Shown here: one piece after another, positions 25,438-35,184 of the stretch | How positions within the stretch are numbered: position 1 is the first letter of the stretch | How the letters are laid out: each line of letters starts with the position of its first letter | Assembly: GCA_020637215.1 (NCBI GenBank) | Contig: JACJWI010000010.1 | Location: forward strand, 34,938-98,937 | Direction: 5' to 3' | DNA: 64,000 nt | Source of the DNA: Microthrixaceae bacterium | GTDB lineage: Bacteria; Actinomycetota; Acidimicrobiia; Acidimicrobiales; Microtrichaceae | The notes under the pieces: generated by a model | Seen by the model: only the letters and a program-made list of their open reading frames with translations | Told to the model about the DNA's origin: nothing | The model's database searches: none | Made by a program: the position numbers and the translations under genes

Positions 25438-26463
25438 TCAACCGCCGATCTGCGACATCGATCGGCCCGGGCGGATGAAGGCCGGGGTGCCGATGCCGTG
25501 ACCGGCCCGCTTGTCGGCCACGCAGCCGCGCACCGCGTCGGCCAGGTCGTCGTCGGTCCCTCCCGAGCGCAGCACCGCCCGCAGATCGGTCTCGTCGACC
25601 GCGAATAGGCAGTTGCGAAGCTGGCCCTCGGCGGTGAGCCGGATGCGGTCGCAGTCGCCGCAGAACGGCGTGGTGACGCTCGGGATGACACCGACCTCGG
25701 AACCCGGCGTCCCCGGGGCGCGGTCCAGGTAGCGGTAGCGCTCGGCCGGCTCGTGGCCACGGACCACCGCCTCGAGGGGGAAGGCGGCCGCGACGTCGGC
25801 CAGGACCCGGTCGCGGTCGACCACCTCGGAGCCGTCCCAGCCACCGTCCGCGTCGAGCGGCATGTACTCGATGAAGCGCACGGTGACGCCCCGGTCCCGC
25901 CCGAAGCGGGCCAGCTCGACGATCTCGTCGTCGTTCACGCCGGCCACCATCACGACGTTGACCTTGACCGGGTCGAAGCCGACCGCGACCGCGGCGTCGA
26001 TGCCGGCCAGCACCCGGTCGAGCGCGTCCCGGCGGGTGACCGCCGCGAAGCGCTCCGGGCGCAGCGAGTCGAGCGACACGTTGACCCGACGGAGGCCCGC
26101 GGCGTGCAGCGCGGCGGCCTGCGAGACGAGCGACGCCCCGTTGGTGGTCATCGACAGATCGGTGCCGAGGGGCGCCAACCGGGCCACCAGCTCGTCGAGG
26201 TGGGCGCGGACGGTCGGCTCACCGCCGGTCAGGCGGATGGCGTCGACGCCGAACCGCTCGACGAGCACCCGGGCGACCCGCTCGATCTCCTCGAAGGTCA
26301 GGACCCGGTCGCGGGGCACCCACTGGAGGCCGTCCTCGGGCATGCAGTAGGTGCAGCGGAAGTCGCAGCGGTCGGTGACCGAGATCCGCAGGTCGCGGTG
26401 GACCCGTCCGAAGCCGTCGACCAGCGGCTCGGCCCGGTCGACGGGGGAAGGCGCAGCGTCCAC
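25438..26463 (-). CDS. moaA: GTP 3',8-cyclase MoaA
   Basis: 341 residues. Radical SAM cluster Cys33, Cys37, Cys40 in DRCDFRCTYC; the Gly motif IRLTGGEPTVR follows; the second, GTP-binding [4Fe-4S] site is in PFCGDCDRIR and RNCLF. The protein ends MSQIGG, retaining the conserved C-terminal double glycine needed for activity. It makes 3',8-cyclo-GTP from GTP at the first step of molybdenum cofactor synthesis. It sits between the methyltransferase and moeA in the same direction; a palindrome (26535-26592) separates it from moeA. Confidence 0.97.
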   Translation of the reverse strand: MDAAPSPVDRAEPLVDGFGRVHRDLRISVTDRCDFRCTYCMPEDGLQWVPRDRVLTFEEIERVARVLVERFGVDAIRLTGGEPTVRAHLDELVARLAPLGTDLSMTTNGASLVSQAAALHAAGLRRVNVSLDSLRPERFAAVTRRDALDRVLAGIDAAVAVGFDPVKVNVVMVAGVNDDEIVELARFGRDRGVTVRFIEYMPLDADGGWDGSEVVDRDRVLADVAAAFPLEAVVRGHEPAERYRYLDRAPGTPGSEVGVIPSVTTPFCGDCDRIRLTAEGQLRNCLFAVDETDLRAVLRSGGTDDDLADAVRGCVADKRAGHGIGTPAFIRPGRSMSQIGG

Positions 26464-26534
26464 GCCCGGATGCTACGACCCCGCCCGGCCCCACCCCAGC
26501 CCGGCCCCACCCTCGTCCCCACCCTCGTCCCCAC

Positions 26535-26592
26535 CCCCGTTCTGTAGTGCGAGATCCAGGCGTTCGCCTGGATCTCGCACTACAGAACGGGG
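26535..26592. repeat. Palindrome family A, copy 1 (28-bp arms, TT centre)
   Basis: Perfect arms 26535-26562 and 26565-26592 beginning CCCCGTTCTGTAGTGC and containing GAGATCCAGGCG before the TT centre. Between moeA and moaA, both on the reverse strand. It could end the moeA transcript, so moaA may have its own promoter. Confidence 0.9.
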
Positions 26593-26611
26593 CTCAGCGG
26601 TGAGAACGGGT

Positions 26612-27817
26612 TCAGCCGTCGAGGAGGATGACCTCGACGTCGGCGCCGGCCGCGACCCCGTCGCCGTCGGGGAGGACGGCCAGACCGTCCGCCGCGGCCA
26701 GGGCGGTCATCTGGTGCGACCCCTGTCCCCCGGCGGAGCGCACACGGAAATCGAGTCGGTCGTCCTGGGACAGCGTCACCCGCACGAAATGGGTCTTGCC
26801 GTCGGGGCGCCGTCGCAGGTCCTCCTCGGCCACCGCCCGGACCCGACGTCGGTGGATGTCGACATGTCCCGCGGCGCGGCGCAGCGCGGGGCGGGCCAGC
26901 AGCTCGAAGCTGACCAGCGAGCTGACCGGGTTGCCCGGCAGCCCGAACACCGGCACCCCGTCGAGCAGTCCGAACGCGAACGGCTTGGCCGGCTTGATGG
27001 CGATCTGCATCCAGCGCATCTCGGCGATGCGGCCGAGCACGACCTTGACGTGGTCGAAGTCCCCCATCGACACGCCGCCGCTGGTCAGGAGCGCGTCCGC
27101 GTCGGCGCACCCCGCCCGGATGGCCGCCTCGATCGCCTCCTCGTCGTCGGGCACCAGTCCCAGGTCGATCATCTCGAAGCCCGAGGACCGACCGAGCGCC
27201 AGCAGCGCCAGCCGGTTCGAGTCGCGGATCTGACCCCGTCGCAGCGGAGCCCCACCTTCGACCAGCTCGTCGCCGGTCGACAGGACCCCGACGCGCACCG
27301 GTCGACGCACCCGGACCGACACCGCGCCGACCGACGCCAGCAGGCCCAGGTGCCCGGCCCGCAGGACCGTCCCGGCGGCCACGACCACGTCGCCGGCGCG
27401 CACATCGTCGCCGACCCGCCGCACCCCGGTCCCCTCGGCCACCGCCGCGTCGACGAGCACGCGCCGGCCGTCGTCGAGCATCGAGGTCCGCTCGACCATC
27501 ACGACGGCGTCGGCCCCTGGCGGCATGGGCGCACCGGTCATGATGCGCGCCGCCTGGCCCGCGCCCACAGGGTCCTCACCCGCGCTACCTGCCGCGATGG
27601 TGGTGACCACGTCGAGCACCGCTCCGGGAACGCAGACGTCCGCGGCGCGCACGGCGTACCCGTCGAGCGCGGTGTTGTCCCAGGCGGGGATCGTCTCGCT
27701 CGACACGACGTCGTCGGTGGCGACGCAGCCGTGGGCCTCCGCGAGCGGGACCTCGACGGTCGGCTGGGCGGGCACCCGGGCCAGGACGTGTTCGAGCGCG
27801 TCGGCCAGCGGGATCAC
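26612..27817 (-). CDS. glp: Molybdopterin molybdotransferase MoeA, Glp-type
   Basis: 401 residues, the normal four-domain MoeA length. Visible motifs: PAWDNTALDGYAVRAAD (active-site DGYA), IMTGAPMPPGADAVV, GVLSTGDELVE, LLTSGGVSMGDFDHVK and FGLPGNPVSSLVSFE. It inserts molybdate into adenylylated molybdopterin. In actinobacteria a MoeA-like paralogue next to galU and glpR, named Glp, binds FtsZ and GlpR at the septum, so a cell-division function is possible as well; the local synteny fits this. Whether it keeps enzyme activity cannot be decided, but the catalytic motifs are intact. Confidence 0.93.
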   Translation of the reverse strand: MIPLADALEHVLARVPAQPTVEVPLAEAHGCVATDDVVSSETIPAWDNTALDGYAVRAADVCVPGAVLDVVTTIAAGSAGEDPVGAGQAARIMTGAPMPPGADAVVMVERTSMLDDGRRVLVDAAVAEGTGVRRVGDDVRAGDVVVAAGTVLRAGHLGLLASVGAVSVRVRRPVRVGVLSTGDELVEGGAPLRRGQIRDSNRLALLALGRSSGFEMIDLGLVPDDEEAIEAAIRAGCADADALLTSGGVSMGDFDHVKVVLGRIAEMRWMQIAIKPAKPFAFGLLDGVPVFGLPGNPVSSLVSFELLARPALRRAAGHVDIHRRRVRAVAEEDLRRRPDGKTHFVRVTLSQDDRLDFRVRSAGGQGSHQMTALAAADGLAVLPDGDGVAAGADVEVILLDG

Positions 27818-27890
27818 GGCTTCAGACGATACCGGCCGCCCGGAACGGCCGATCCCTCACGGCCAACCCGTCACCGGTCACGCCGCCGGG

Positions 27891-28772
<882 letters not shown>

Positions 28773-29001
28773 GCGACGTTCCCCATCTGCAGTTGCCCCT
28801 CACGTCGGTGCACGTGGCACTTCCGATTCGTGTTGTCCGCTCCTCGATCCGACCGTGCCGGACCGCACTGATCGTAATGCCCGGGGAGCGGAATCCCCTC
28901 CCGGCAGATGTCCCAGCGCCCGGCATGGGCCGTTCGACCCAGGCGACCCGGACGCTGCCGAACGCAGCCGGGTGGCTTGGGGACCGGCGCGGGTGCTGCG
29001 G

Positions 29002-29007
29002 TACGAT
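29002..29007 (+). promoter_or_regulatory. -10 hexamer TACGAT, leaderless fmdB start
   Basis: TACGAT ends nine bases before the fmdB ATG, with no Shine-Dalgarno between. A TTGGGG 19 bases upstream is a weak -35. The rest of 28773-29016 shows nothing else. Confidence 0.5.
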
Positions 29008-29016
29008 CCCGCCACC

Positions 29017-29373
29017 ATGCCCGTCTACGAGTACCGATGCCGCGACTGCGGCCACGAGTTCGAGATCCAGCAGTCGATGAGCGACGACACCCTCACCGTG
29101 TGCCCGTCCTGCGGCGGCGACCTCCGCAAGGTCTTCTCACCGGTCGGGATCGCGTTCAAGGGGTCGGGCTTCTACAAGAACGACTCCGGGTCGCGGTCGG
29201 GTTCGTCCAAGGGCGACGGATCCAAGGCCGACGGGTCCAAATCCGAGTCGTCGGCCTCGGGCAGCGATTCCAGCTCGAGCTCGTCGAGCTCGTCGAGCTC
29301 GTCGACGAGCAGCTCGAAGGGCGACGGCTCGGGATCGAGCGCTCCGGCCACCAGCGGCTCCACGTCGAGCTGA
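29017..29373 (+). CDS. FmdB-type zinc ribbon protein with poly-Ser tail
   Basis: 118 residues. MPVYEYRCRDCGHEFEIQQS and CPSCGGDLRKVFSPVG give a CxxC...CxxC zinc ribbon typical of FmdB family regulatory proteins. From about residue 50 the chain becomes low complexity, with a run of Ser (about 80-105) encoded by repeated GAGCTCGTC-type units. The tail is probably disordered. Function in actinobacteria unknown; the family was first described with formamidase regulation. It ends against palindrome A copy 2, which begins at its first base after the stop. Confidence 0.9.
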   Translation: MPVYEYRCRDCGHEFEIQQSMSDDTLTVCPSCGGDLRKVFSPVGIAFKGSGFYKNDSGSRSGSSKGDGSKADGSKSESSASGSDSSSSSSSSSSSSTSSSKGDGSGSSAPATSGSTSS

Positions 29374-29429
29374 CCCGTTCTGTAGTGCGAGATCCAGGCG
29401 TTCGCCTGGATCTCGCACTACAGAACGGG
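29374..29429. repeat. Palindrome family A, copy 2 (27-bp arms, TT centre)
   Basis: Perfect arms 29374-29400 and 29403-29429, identical in sequence to copy 1. It begins directly after the fmdB stop and ends 13 bases before the convergent cvnD stop, so it is placed as a bidirectional terminator of the two genes. Confidence 0.9.
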
Positions 29430-29442
29430 AATGGGCGGGGGC

Positions 29443-30087
29443 TCAGACCCGCTGGGTGGCGCGGTGGTCCGACATGGCCCGCTGCATCAGGTGCTCGAGC
29501 AGGGCGATGAGCACCATCTTCACCGACTCCCGGGCCCGCGCATCGGCTCGCACCAGCGGCACGTGCTCGGGCAGGGCGAGGGCCTCGCGCACCTCCTCGA
29601 GGGAGTACGAGCCGGCGTCGTCGAACTGGTTGACGACCGCGACGAACGGGACGCCTCGGCTCTCGAAGAAGTCCACCGCCGCGAAGCAGTCCTGGATGCG
29701 GCGCGTGTCGAGCAGCACCACGGCGCCGAGCGCCCCGTCGACCAGGTCGTCCCACATGAACCAGAAGCGCTCCTGGCCGGGGGTCCCGAACAGGTAGAGA
29801 ATCAGCTCCTGGTCGATGGTGATGCGACCGAAGTCCATGGCGACGGTGGTCGACGTCTTGCGGTCGATCTTGGAGGTGTCGTCGACGTCCTCGGAGTACG
29901 CCGTCATGGTCGCCTCGGTGGTCAGCGGCTCGATCTCGGAGATCGCCCCCACCAGCGTGGTCTTGCCCACCCCGAAGCCTCCGGCGACCAGGATCTTGAC
30001 CGGCTGGGGCGCCGCACCCACGGGGGGTGGCGTGGCGCCGGGACCGACCGGGGGGCGGGCGTTCGGGTCAGAGGGCTCGTACTGCAT
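29443..30087 (-). CDS. cvnD: Conservon GTPase CvnD (Ras-like ATP/GTP-binding protein)
   Basis: 214 residues: Pro-rich N-tail, P-loop GGFGVGKTT at 36-44, a Gly-Thr-Pro-Gly-Gln in LFGTPGQERFWF as switch II, and a changed specificity motif VNQFDD in place of NKxD. The C-terminal helix ends the protein. The gene overlaps cvnC by 20 bases. In Streptomyces conservons, CvnD is a small GTPase working with the kinase-like CvnA, roadblock protein CvnB and DUF742 protein CvnC as a membrane-linked signalling complex. Confidence 0.93.
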   Translation of the reverse strand: MQYEPSDPNARPPVGPGATPPPVGAAPQPVKILVAGGFGVGKTTLVGAISEIEPLTTEATMTAYSEDVDDTSKIDRKTSTTVAMDFGRITIDQELILYLFGTPGQERFWFMWDDLVDGALGAVVLLDTRRIQDCFAAVDFFESRGVPFVAVVNQFDDAGSYSLEEVREALALPEHVPLVRADARARESVKMVLIALLEHLMQRAMSDHRATQRV

Positions 30088-30502
30088 CGATCATCCTCAG
30101 CAGGAGTGCGGGCGTGGCGGCCTGACGGGCTTCGTGGATCTGGACGAGTCCGGCCTCGGCCAGGTCGCCCACCAGGATCTGGGCGACGCCCAGGGGGATG
30201 CCGACCCGCGCCGCCACCTCGGCGACGGAGACCGGCGAGTTGCACTGCCCGATGATCCGGGCGTGCTCGAACTGGAGCTGTCGGTCGTGCGCGGCCCCGG
30301 TGGCGACCACCAGCGCCTCCACCCGCAGGTGAACGCTGGCGTGACGGGTGCGGCCGCCGGTGATGACGAACGGGCGGACCAGCTCCGCGTCCTCGTCGTC
30401 GTCGACGTCCTCGGCGGCGAACGAGCCGACCGACGGGTCCGCGGGCGCGACGCCGCTCGCCGGCGGAGCGCCGGAGGTGACGGGATCGTCCCAGGCGGAC
30501 AC
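30068..30502 (-). CDS. cvnC: Conservon DUF742 protein CvnC
   Basis: 144 residues from a GTG with AGGAG about nine bases upstream. The conserved core is LVRPFVITGGRTRHASVHLRVEALV and QFEHARIIGQCNSPVSVAEVAARV, followed by GVAQILVGDLAEAGLVQIHE, a winged-helix-like end. The N-terminal 45 residues are acidic and variable. It overlaps cvnD and stands 32 bases after cvnB. DUF742 members link the roadblock and GTPase components of conservons. Confidence 0.93.
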   Translation of the reverse strand: MSAWDDPVTSGAPPASGVAPADPSVGSFAAEDVDDDEDAELVRPFVITGGRTRHASVHLRVEALVVATGAAHDRQLQFEHARIIGQCNSPVSVAEVAARVGIPLGVAQILVGDLAEAGLVQIHEARQAATPALLLRMIDAVRAL

Positions 30503-30534
30503 GGGTCGGACTGCTCCTCGGTGCGGGGTCGGGC

Positions 30535-30963
30535 TCAGCCGGCGGCCAGGACGCTGCGCAGACCGGCACGGACCTGCGGGGTCAGCACCGAGCCGAACCG
30601 TTCGACCAGCAGGGTCATCTCGTAGCCGACCAGGCCGACATCGGCGTCCTTGGTCGACAGGATGCCCAGGCAGCTGCCGTCGGAGATCGAGGCGACGAAC
30701 AGGAACCCGGTGCTCATCTCGACCATCACCTGATCGACCTCGCCGTAGCCGAAGCACCGCGAGGCACCGAGCGACAGGCTGGTCAGACCGGCGGCGATGG
30801 CCGCGAACTGATCGGCACGGGCCCGGTCGAGGTCGGTCGACATCGCCATCAGCAGTCCGTCGGAGCTGACGCACACGGCGTCGCTGACACCGGGGGTCTG
30901 CTCGACGAAGCGCGACAGCAGCCAGGGGATCTGCTGCACCTGCTCGTTGACGTCAGTGATCAC
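30535..30963 (-). CDS. cvnB: Conservon roadblock/LC7 protein CvnB
   Basis: 142 residues from a GTG with GGAGG seven bases upstream and inside the end of cvnA (11-base overlap). VQQIPWLLSRFVEQTPGVSDAVCVSSDG, FAAIAAGLTSLSLGASRCFG and GSCLGILSTKDADVGLVGYEM are typical of roadblock/LC7 proteins, which act as regulators of small GTPases. The overlap enforces cotranslation with the sensor. Confidence 0.93.
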   Translation of the reverse strand: MITDVNEQVQQIPWLLSRFVEQTPGVSDAVCVSSDGLLMAMSTDLDRARADQFAAIAAGLTSLSLGASRCFGYGEVDQVMVEMSTGFLFVASISDGSCLGILSTKDADVGLVGYEMTLLVERFGSVLTPQVRAGLRSVLAAG

Positions 30964-33934
30964 GGGGATCCTCCAGTTCCGGCGTCGGCTCGACGCCCGA
31001 GAGATCGGCCGCCCACATGGGGGACGGGTTCGGGGACGGGTGGGTCTCGGTGGAGGCGACGCCGGAGTCGGCGGCCTCGGTGAGCTCGGCGTCGCGGACG
31101 GCCACGCCGCCACGACCCCGGGAGCGGCCGCCCTGGAAGGCGGACAGCATGGAGCGGACGCCGTCCGCGGAGCGGTCCACCGCCGGTGCGGCCTCCGGTG
31201 CGGGCTGGCCGAGCGGGCCGGCCTGCAGCGACGCTCCCGGCACCCGACGGGTCAGCCCTCCGGCCAGACCGCCGACCGGCTCTGCCGGCTGCTCGGCCGG
31301 CTGCTCGTCCGGCTGGGCGCCCGGTGTCGGATCGCTCCACGCGGTCGGGACGGGCTCGTCGCTCCCGGTCTGCTCCGCCGGGGCCACCTCGTCGGCGGCG
31401 GCCGGCTCGACAGGCCAGGTCGGCTCGACAGGCCAGGTCTGCTCGACAGGCAGCGTCGGCTCAGCGACCGCGGCCGGCTCGGCGGCCCAGTCCTGCTCCG
31501 GGATCACCGGAGGCGGAGGCGGCGGTCCGGTCGGGAACGCCGCGGCGATCTCCTCGGGGGTGACGTCCTGGTCGCCCAGGACGACGGCATCGAACGAGCC
31601 GAGCCACTCGGGGGTGGCCACCGGCCCGCCGTCGGAACCGTCGGAGCTGTCCGAGCCGTGATCGGGGTCGATCTCGGAGCCCACCGCGCCGTCCGCGTCC
31701 ACGGGCTCAGGACGATCCGCTCCGTCCAGCCAGCCGTGGGCGTCCTCTGCGAGACCGGTCTCGACCCACGCTGCGGCACCGGCGTCCAGGTCCTCACCGG
31801 ACTCGAGGTCGATCGCGCCCGCGCTCTCGAGCGGAGCGGTGTCGTCGAGGACCACCACGTCGGGTGTCCATGACCACTCCTCCGACGCTGCCATCGGATC
31901 GGCGACGAGGTCGTCACGGCTGGGGACGCTGTCGGCGAAGGGGTCCGCAGTCGGGTCGATCACGGTGTCGGGCTGCTCGACGGTCGGGGTGAGGCCGGCG
32001 CCGGGGGCGATGAGCTCGCTGCCCTGGTCCCGCGCCGCGAGCGTGCCCGGCAGCGGCCGTGCGATCGACCGTCGGTCCGTGCCTCCGACGGTGGCCGATG
32101 CGGGCAGGCTCACCACCGCGGTGATGCCCCGGCCGCCGGCGGTCGGCTGCAACCGCACCAGCGCCCCGGTCTTGGCGGCGAGCTTGGCGATCACGTACTG
32201 GCCCAGGTACCGGGTCGGCATCCCGTCGACCTCGTCCAGGCCGGCAAGGCGCTCGTTGGCGGCGACGATCTCGACGTCGGCCATGCCGACGCCGTGGTCG
32301 ATCACCGCCAGCTGGTAGCCGCCCTGGCCCAGGGAGCGCCCGTCGATCTCCACGGTGGAGTCCGGCGGCGAGAACCGCAGCGAGTTCTCGATCAGCTCGG
32401 CCAGCATGTGCACGAGGTCGATCACGACCGGGCCGGTCAGGGTGGCGTCGCCGAGCTGGCCGAGCCGGACCCGCTCGAAGTCCTCCACCTCGCTCATCGC
32501 CGCGCGCACGACCTCGCTCAGCGGGGCGGGCTTGCGACGTCGGCGAGGGGTCTCGGACCCGGTCAGGATCAGCAGCGACTCTGCGTTGCGTCGCATGCGG
32601 CTGGCCAGGTGGTCCAGCTTGAAGAGGTGCTCGAGGAAGGCGGGATCGGTCTCCCGCTGCTCCAAGGAGGAGATGAAGTCGAGCTGGCGACCGAGGAGGG
32701 CCTGGTTGCGTCGACCGAGGTTCGTCAGGGCCTCGGCCAGGTTGCGGCGCAGGACGGCCTGCTCGCCGGCCAGGCGCAGAGCGGTGGTCTGCACGTCGTT
32801 GAACGCGCCGGCCACCTCGCGGACCTCGGTGGCTCCGGTCGCCCGCAGCGATGGCAGCCGTCCGTCGCTGTCGCCGGTCTGCTGGCTCCTCACCGCTTCG
32901 GGCAGCCGGACCAGGGCGACGTCCTCGGCCTGAGCGGCGAGCTCGGACAGCGGACGGGCGATCGACCGGATGGCGTTGCGGACCAGGAAGGCGCTGATGA
33001 GCAGCACGCCGATCAGGGCGCCGAGGGACACCAGCAGCACCTGACGGCTCGAGGTTCCGAGGGCGTCGACGGCGTCGACGGCCCGGGCCGCGGCGACGTC
33101 ACGCAGCGACGTCAGGTCCGACACCCGCTGCTCGGCCCCCTGCAGCCAGTCGTCGAGGGCGGAGGGGTCGATCTCGGCACCCCGGGCCGAGGCGAAGAAG
33201 GCCTGGTCCCGCCCGAGGGACGCCGCAGCCAGGGCGTCGCCCACCCGGTCGATGCGGACGGTCAGGTCCTCGTCGGCCACCTCGGCGGCCTGGGACGACT
33301 GGATCGCCTGCGCAGCGGCCAGCTCCGACACCTCGCCGAACGACGACGGCTCCAGCATGCCCCGCGCGGCCAGCGCCTGGACCAGGTCGGCCTCCTGGGC
33401 TCCGGCCTCCTGCGCGGAGGCGAGGAGGTTGGCCGCTGACGCAGGGTCGTCGTCGATGGCGCCGTGCGGGTCGAGCCCGGCGCGGCTCACCGCCAGGACC
33501 GAGGCGATGGCACGCGAGTAGCCGTCGACCGCGACCAGACCTCCGGTGTCGCTGGCGGCCAGCGACGAGGCGGCCGCGGAGCGGTCGAGCGCCCGCTGGC
33601 TCATCTCCTGGAGCAGCCCGCCCTGCTCGGCGGCCTCGGCCCGCAGCCTCTCGCTGGCGTCGGACACCTCGGCGCGCATGTCGTCGGTGGTCGGCGAGCC
33701 CGCGGCGAGCACGTGGCGCTCGGCCTGCAGGGCGTCGACCAGCCCGTACGCGGCCAGGGCCACGTCCGCGTTGCCGCTGAGCTGCGCGGCGTCGCGGGAC
33801 TGCTGGACGGCGGCCACCATGGCGTAGCCGGTGACGGCGAGGAGTCCCGCGAGCGGGACGACCAGGAGGAGCATGAGGCGGCTGCGGATGCCCATCTGCC
33901 CGCGGGCCGCTGGAGCGTTCGATCGGCGTGACAT
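30953..33934 (-). CDS. cvnA: Conservon sensor histidine kinase-like protein CvnA
   Basis: 993 residues. An N-terminal helix (about 22-40) and a second helix (about 300-320, VLLVSLGALIGVLLISAFLV) bound a 250-residue helical extracellular domain like the nitrate/nitrite sensing type. A HAMP-like linker with IARPLSELAAQAEDVALVRLPEAV follows, then a coiled coil (FNDVQTTALRLAGEQAVLRR), an H-box-like region without a clear HExxxP, and a GHKL ATPase with VVIDLVHMLAELIENSLRF, SLGQGGYQLAVIDHGVGM. The last 300 residues are a Pro/Glu/Ala-rich cytoplasmic tail with WPVEPTWPVEP repeats. Signals probably pass to CvnB-CvnD rather than to a response regulator, as none is near. Confidence 0.9.
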   Translation of the reverse strand: MSRRSNAPAARGQMGIRSRLMLLLVVPLAGLLAVTGYAMVAAVQQSRDAAQLSGNADVALAAYGLVDALQAERHVLAAGSPTTDDMRAEVSDASERLRAEAAEQGGLLQEMSQRALDRSAAASSLAASDTGGLVAVDGYSRAIASVLAVSRAGLDPHGAIDDDPASAANLLASAQEAGAQEADLVQALAARGMLEPSSFGEVSELAAAQAIQSSQAAEVADEDLTVRIDRVGDALAAASLGRDQAFFASARGAEIDPSALDDWLQGAEQRVSDLTSLRDVAAARAVDAVDALGTSSRQVLLVSLGALIGVLLISAFLVRNAIRSIARPLSELAAQAEDVALVRLPEAVRSQQTGDSDGRLPSLRATGATEVREVAGAFNDVQTTALRLAGEQAVLRRNLAEALTNLGRRNQALLGRQLDFISSLEQRETDPAFLEHLFKLDHLASRMRRNAESLLILTGSETPRRRRKPAPLSEVVRAAMSEVEDFERVRLGQLGDATLTGPVVIDLVHMLAELIENSLRFSPPDSTVEIDGRSLGQGGYQLAVIDHGVGMADVEIVAANERLAGLDEVDGMPTRYLGQYVIAKLAAKTGALVRLQPTAGGRGITAVVSLPASATVGGTDRRSIARPLPGTLAARDQGSELIAPGAGLTPTVEQPDTVIDPTADPFADSVPSRDDLVADPMAASEEWSWTPDVVVLDDTAPLESAGAIDLESGEDLDAGAAAWVETGLAEDAHGWLDGADRPEPVDADGAVGSEIDPDHGSDSSDGSDGGPVATPEWLGSFDAVVLGDQDVTPEEIAAAFPTGPPPPPPVIPEQDWAAEPAAVAEPTLPVEQTWPVEPTWPVEPAAADEVAPAEQTGSDEPVPTAWSDPTPGAQPDEQPAEQPAEPVGGLAGGLTRRVPGASLQAGPLGQPAPEAAPAVDRSADGVRSMLSAFQGGRSRGRGGVAVRDAELTEAADSGVASTETHPSPNPSPMWAADLSGVEPTPELEDPRDH

Positions 33935-34117
33935 CGTGATCCGTGTCGACCGTCCGGCCCATCGGGTTGAGAATTTCGGCCCACGTCCGAACGGACCATC
34001 CGGGATCCGGGCGCCACCGGCACCGGCCGATCCCGCCGACGGTCGGACCCCCGACGTCGTCCACCCCCGGGTCGCGCGCCCCGGATCCGACGGCCGGTCG
34101 GTCGTCCTGCGGCCACG

Positions 34118-34123
34118 TACGCT
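34118..34123 (+). promoter_or_regulatory. -10 hexamer TACGCT, leaderless map start
   Basis: TACGCT lies six bases before the GTG at 34130 with no ribosome site. It is in the 195-base divergent gap between cvnA and map; nothing else is evident there. Confidence 0.5.
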
Positions 34124-34129
34124 GGCGCG

Positions 34130-35089
34130 GTGGCCAAGCGCAAGAAGCGATCACGTCCCCTTCCGCCTCCTCCGTCACCGCCGGTGACGGCCGGGTTGGT
34201 GTCACCGTTGCGCACCGTGCCCGGCAGCATCGCCCGACCGGACTACGCGGCCACGGGGTCGCCGTCGTCGCGGCAGTCCCGCGCCATCCGCACCGACGCC
34301 GAGATCGAGGCCATGCGGGTGGCCGGTCGGGTGGCCGCCGAGGCGCTGATCGAGGTCGGACGCCACGTGGCTCCCGGGGTGACCACCGACGAGCTCGACC
34401 GCATCGGCCACGACGCCATGGTCGCGGCGGGTTCGTACCCGTCGACCCTCAACTACCGCGGCTACCCCAAGTCGCTGTGCACGTCGGTCAACGAGATCGT
34501 CTGCCACGGGATCCCCGACTCGCGCCGTCTGCGCGACGGCGACATCGTCAACGTCGACGTCACCGCCTTCATCGAGGGCGTGCACGGCGACACCTCGGCC
34601 ACGTTCCTGGTCGGCGACGTCGACGCGGCCTCCCGGGCCCTGGTCGACACCACCCGCCGGGCCATGCACGCGGGCATCTCGGTCGTCGCCCCACAGGCCC
34701 GGATCCGCGACATCGGCCGGGCCATCGAGTCGGTCGCGCTGCCGGCCGGCTACTCGATCGTGCGCGAGTTCATCGGTCACGGCATCGGCGACCAGTTCCA
34801 CACGTCGCTGCAGATCCCGCACTACTACGACCCGCGCAACGACACGGTGCTGCTGGCGGGCATGACCTTCACGGTGGAGCCGATGGTCAACGTCGGCGCC
34901 GCCGGGGTGACCATGTGGGACGACGGCTGGACCGTCGCCACCGCGGACGGCCAGCGCACCGCCCAGTTCGAGCACACGCTGCTGGTGACCGAGGACGGCC
35001 ACGAGCTGCTGACCCTTCCCGCCGAGGGGCCGCCGGCCGAGGTGCTCTTCGCACCCGAGCCGGTCGGGGCCGACACGCCGACCCCCTGA
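34130..35089 (+). CDS. map: Methionine aminopeptidase type I
   Basis: 319 residues with a GTG start. A basic/Pro-rich N-terminal extension (MAKRKKRSRPLPPPPSPP, about 50 residues) precedes the pita-bread core, as in actinobacterial MetAP1c with its PxxP-type arm. Metal ligands are seen in NVDVTAFIEGVHGDTSAT (two Asp), HGIGDQFH (His), FTVEPMV (Glu) and FEHTLLV (Glu). It removes initiator Met from nascent chains. It is followed by a SAF-domain gene. Confidence 0.95.
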   Translation: MAKRKKRSRPLPPPPSPPVTAGLVSPLRTVPGSIARPDYAATGSPSSRQSRAIRTDAEIEAMRVAGRVAAEALIEVGRHVAPGVTTDELDRIGHDAMVAAGSYPSTLNYRGYPKSLCTSVNEIVCHGIPDSRRLRDGDIVNVDVTAFIEGVHGDTSATFLVGDVDAASRALVDTTRRAMHAGISVVAPQARIRDIGRAIESVALPAGYSIVREFIGHGIGDQFHTSLQIPHYYDPRNDTVLLAGMTFTVEPMVNVGAAGVTMWDDGWTVATADGQRTAQFEHTLLVTEDGHELLTLPAEGPPAEVLFAPEPVGADTPTP

Positions 35090-35184
35090 GGGGACCCGCC
35101 CCCGACACTTCCGGCTGGGCGGTCCCCTCGTCGCTTCCCCCGACCCCGACGGTCCGAGCCGGACCGCGCCCCGAGGGAGCCCCC

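Noticed and set aside
26535..26592. Integration (att) or phage attachment site
   Set aside because: No integrase or tRNA-disrupting element is present; the same palindrome occurs five times between different genes.
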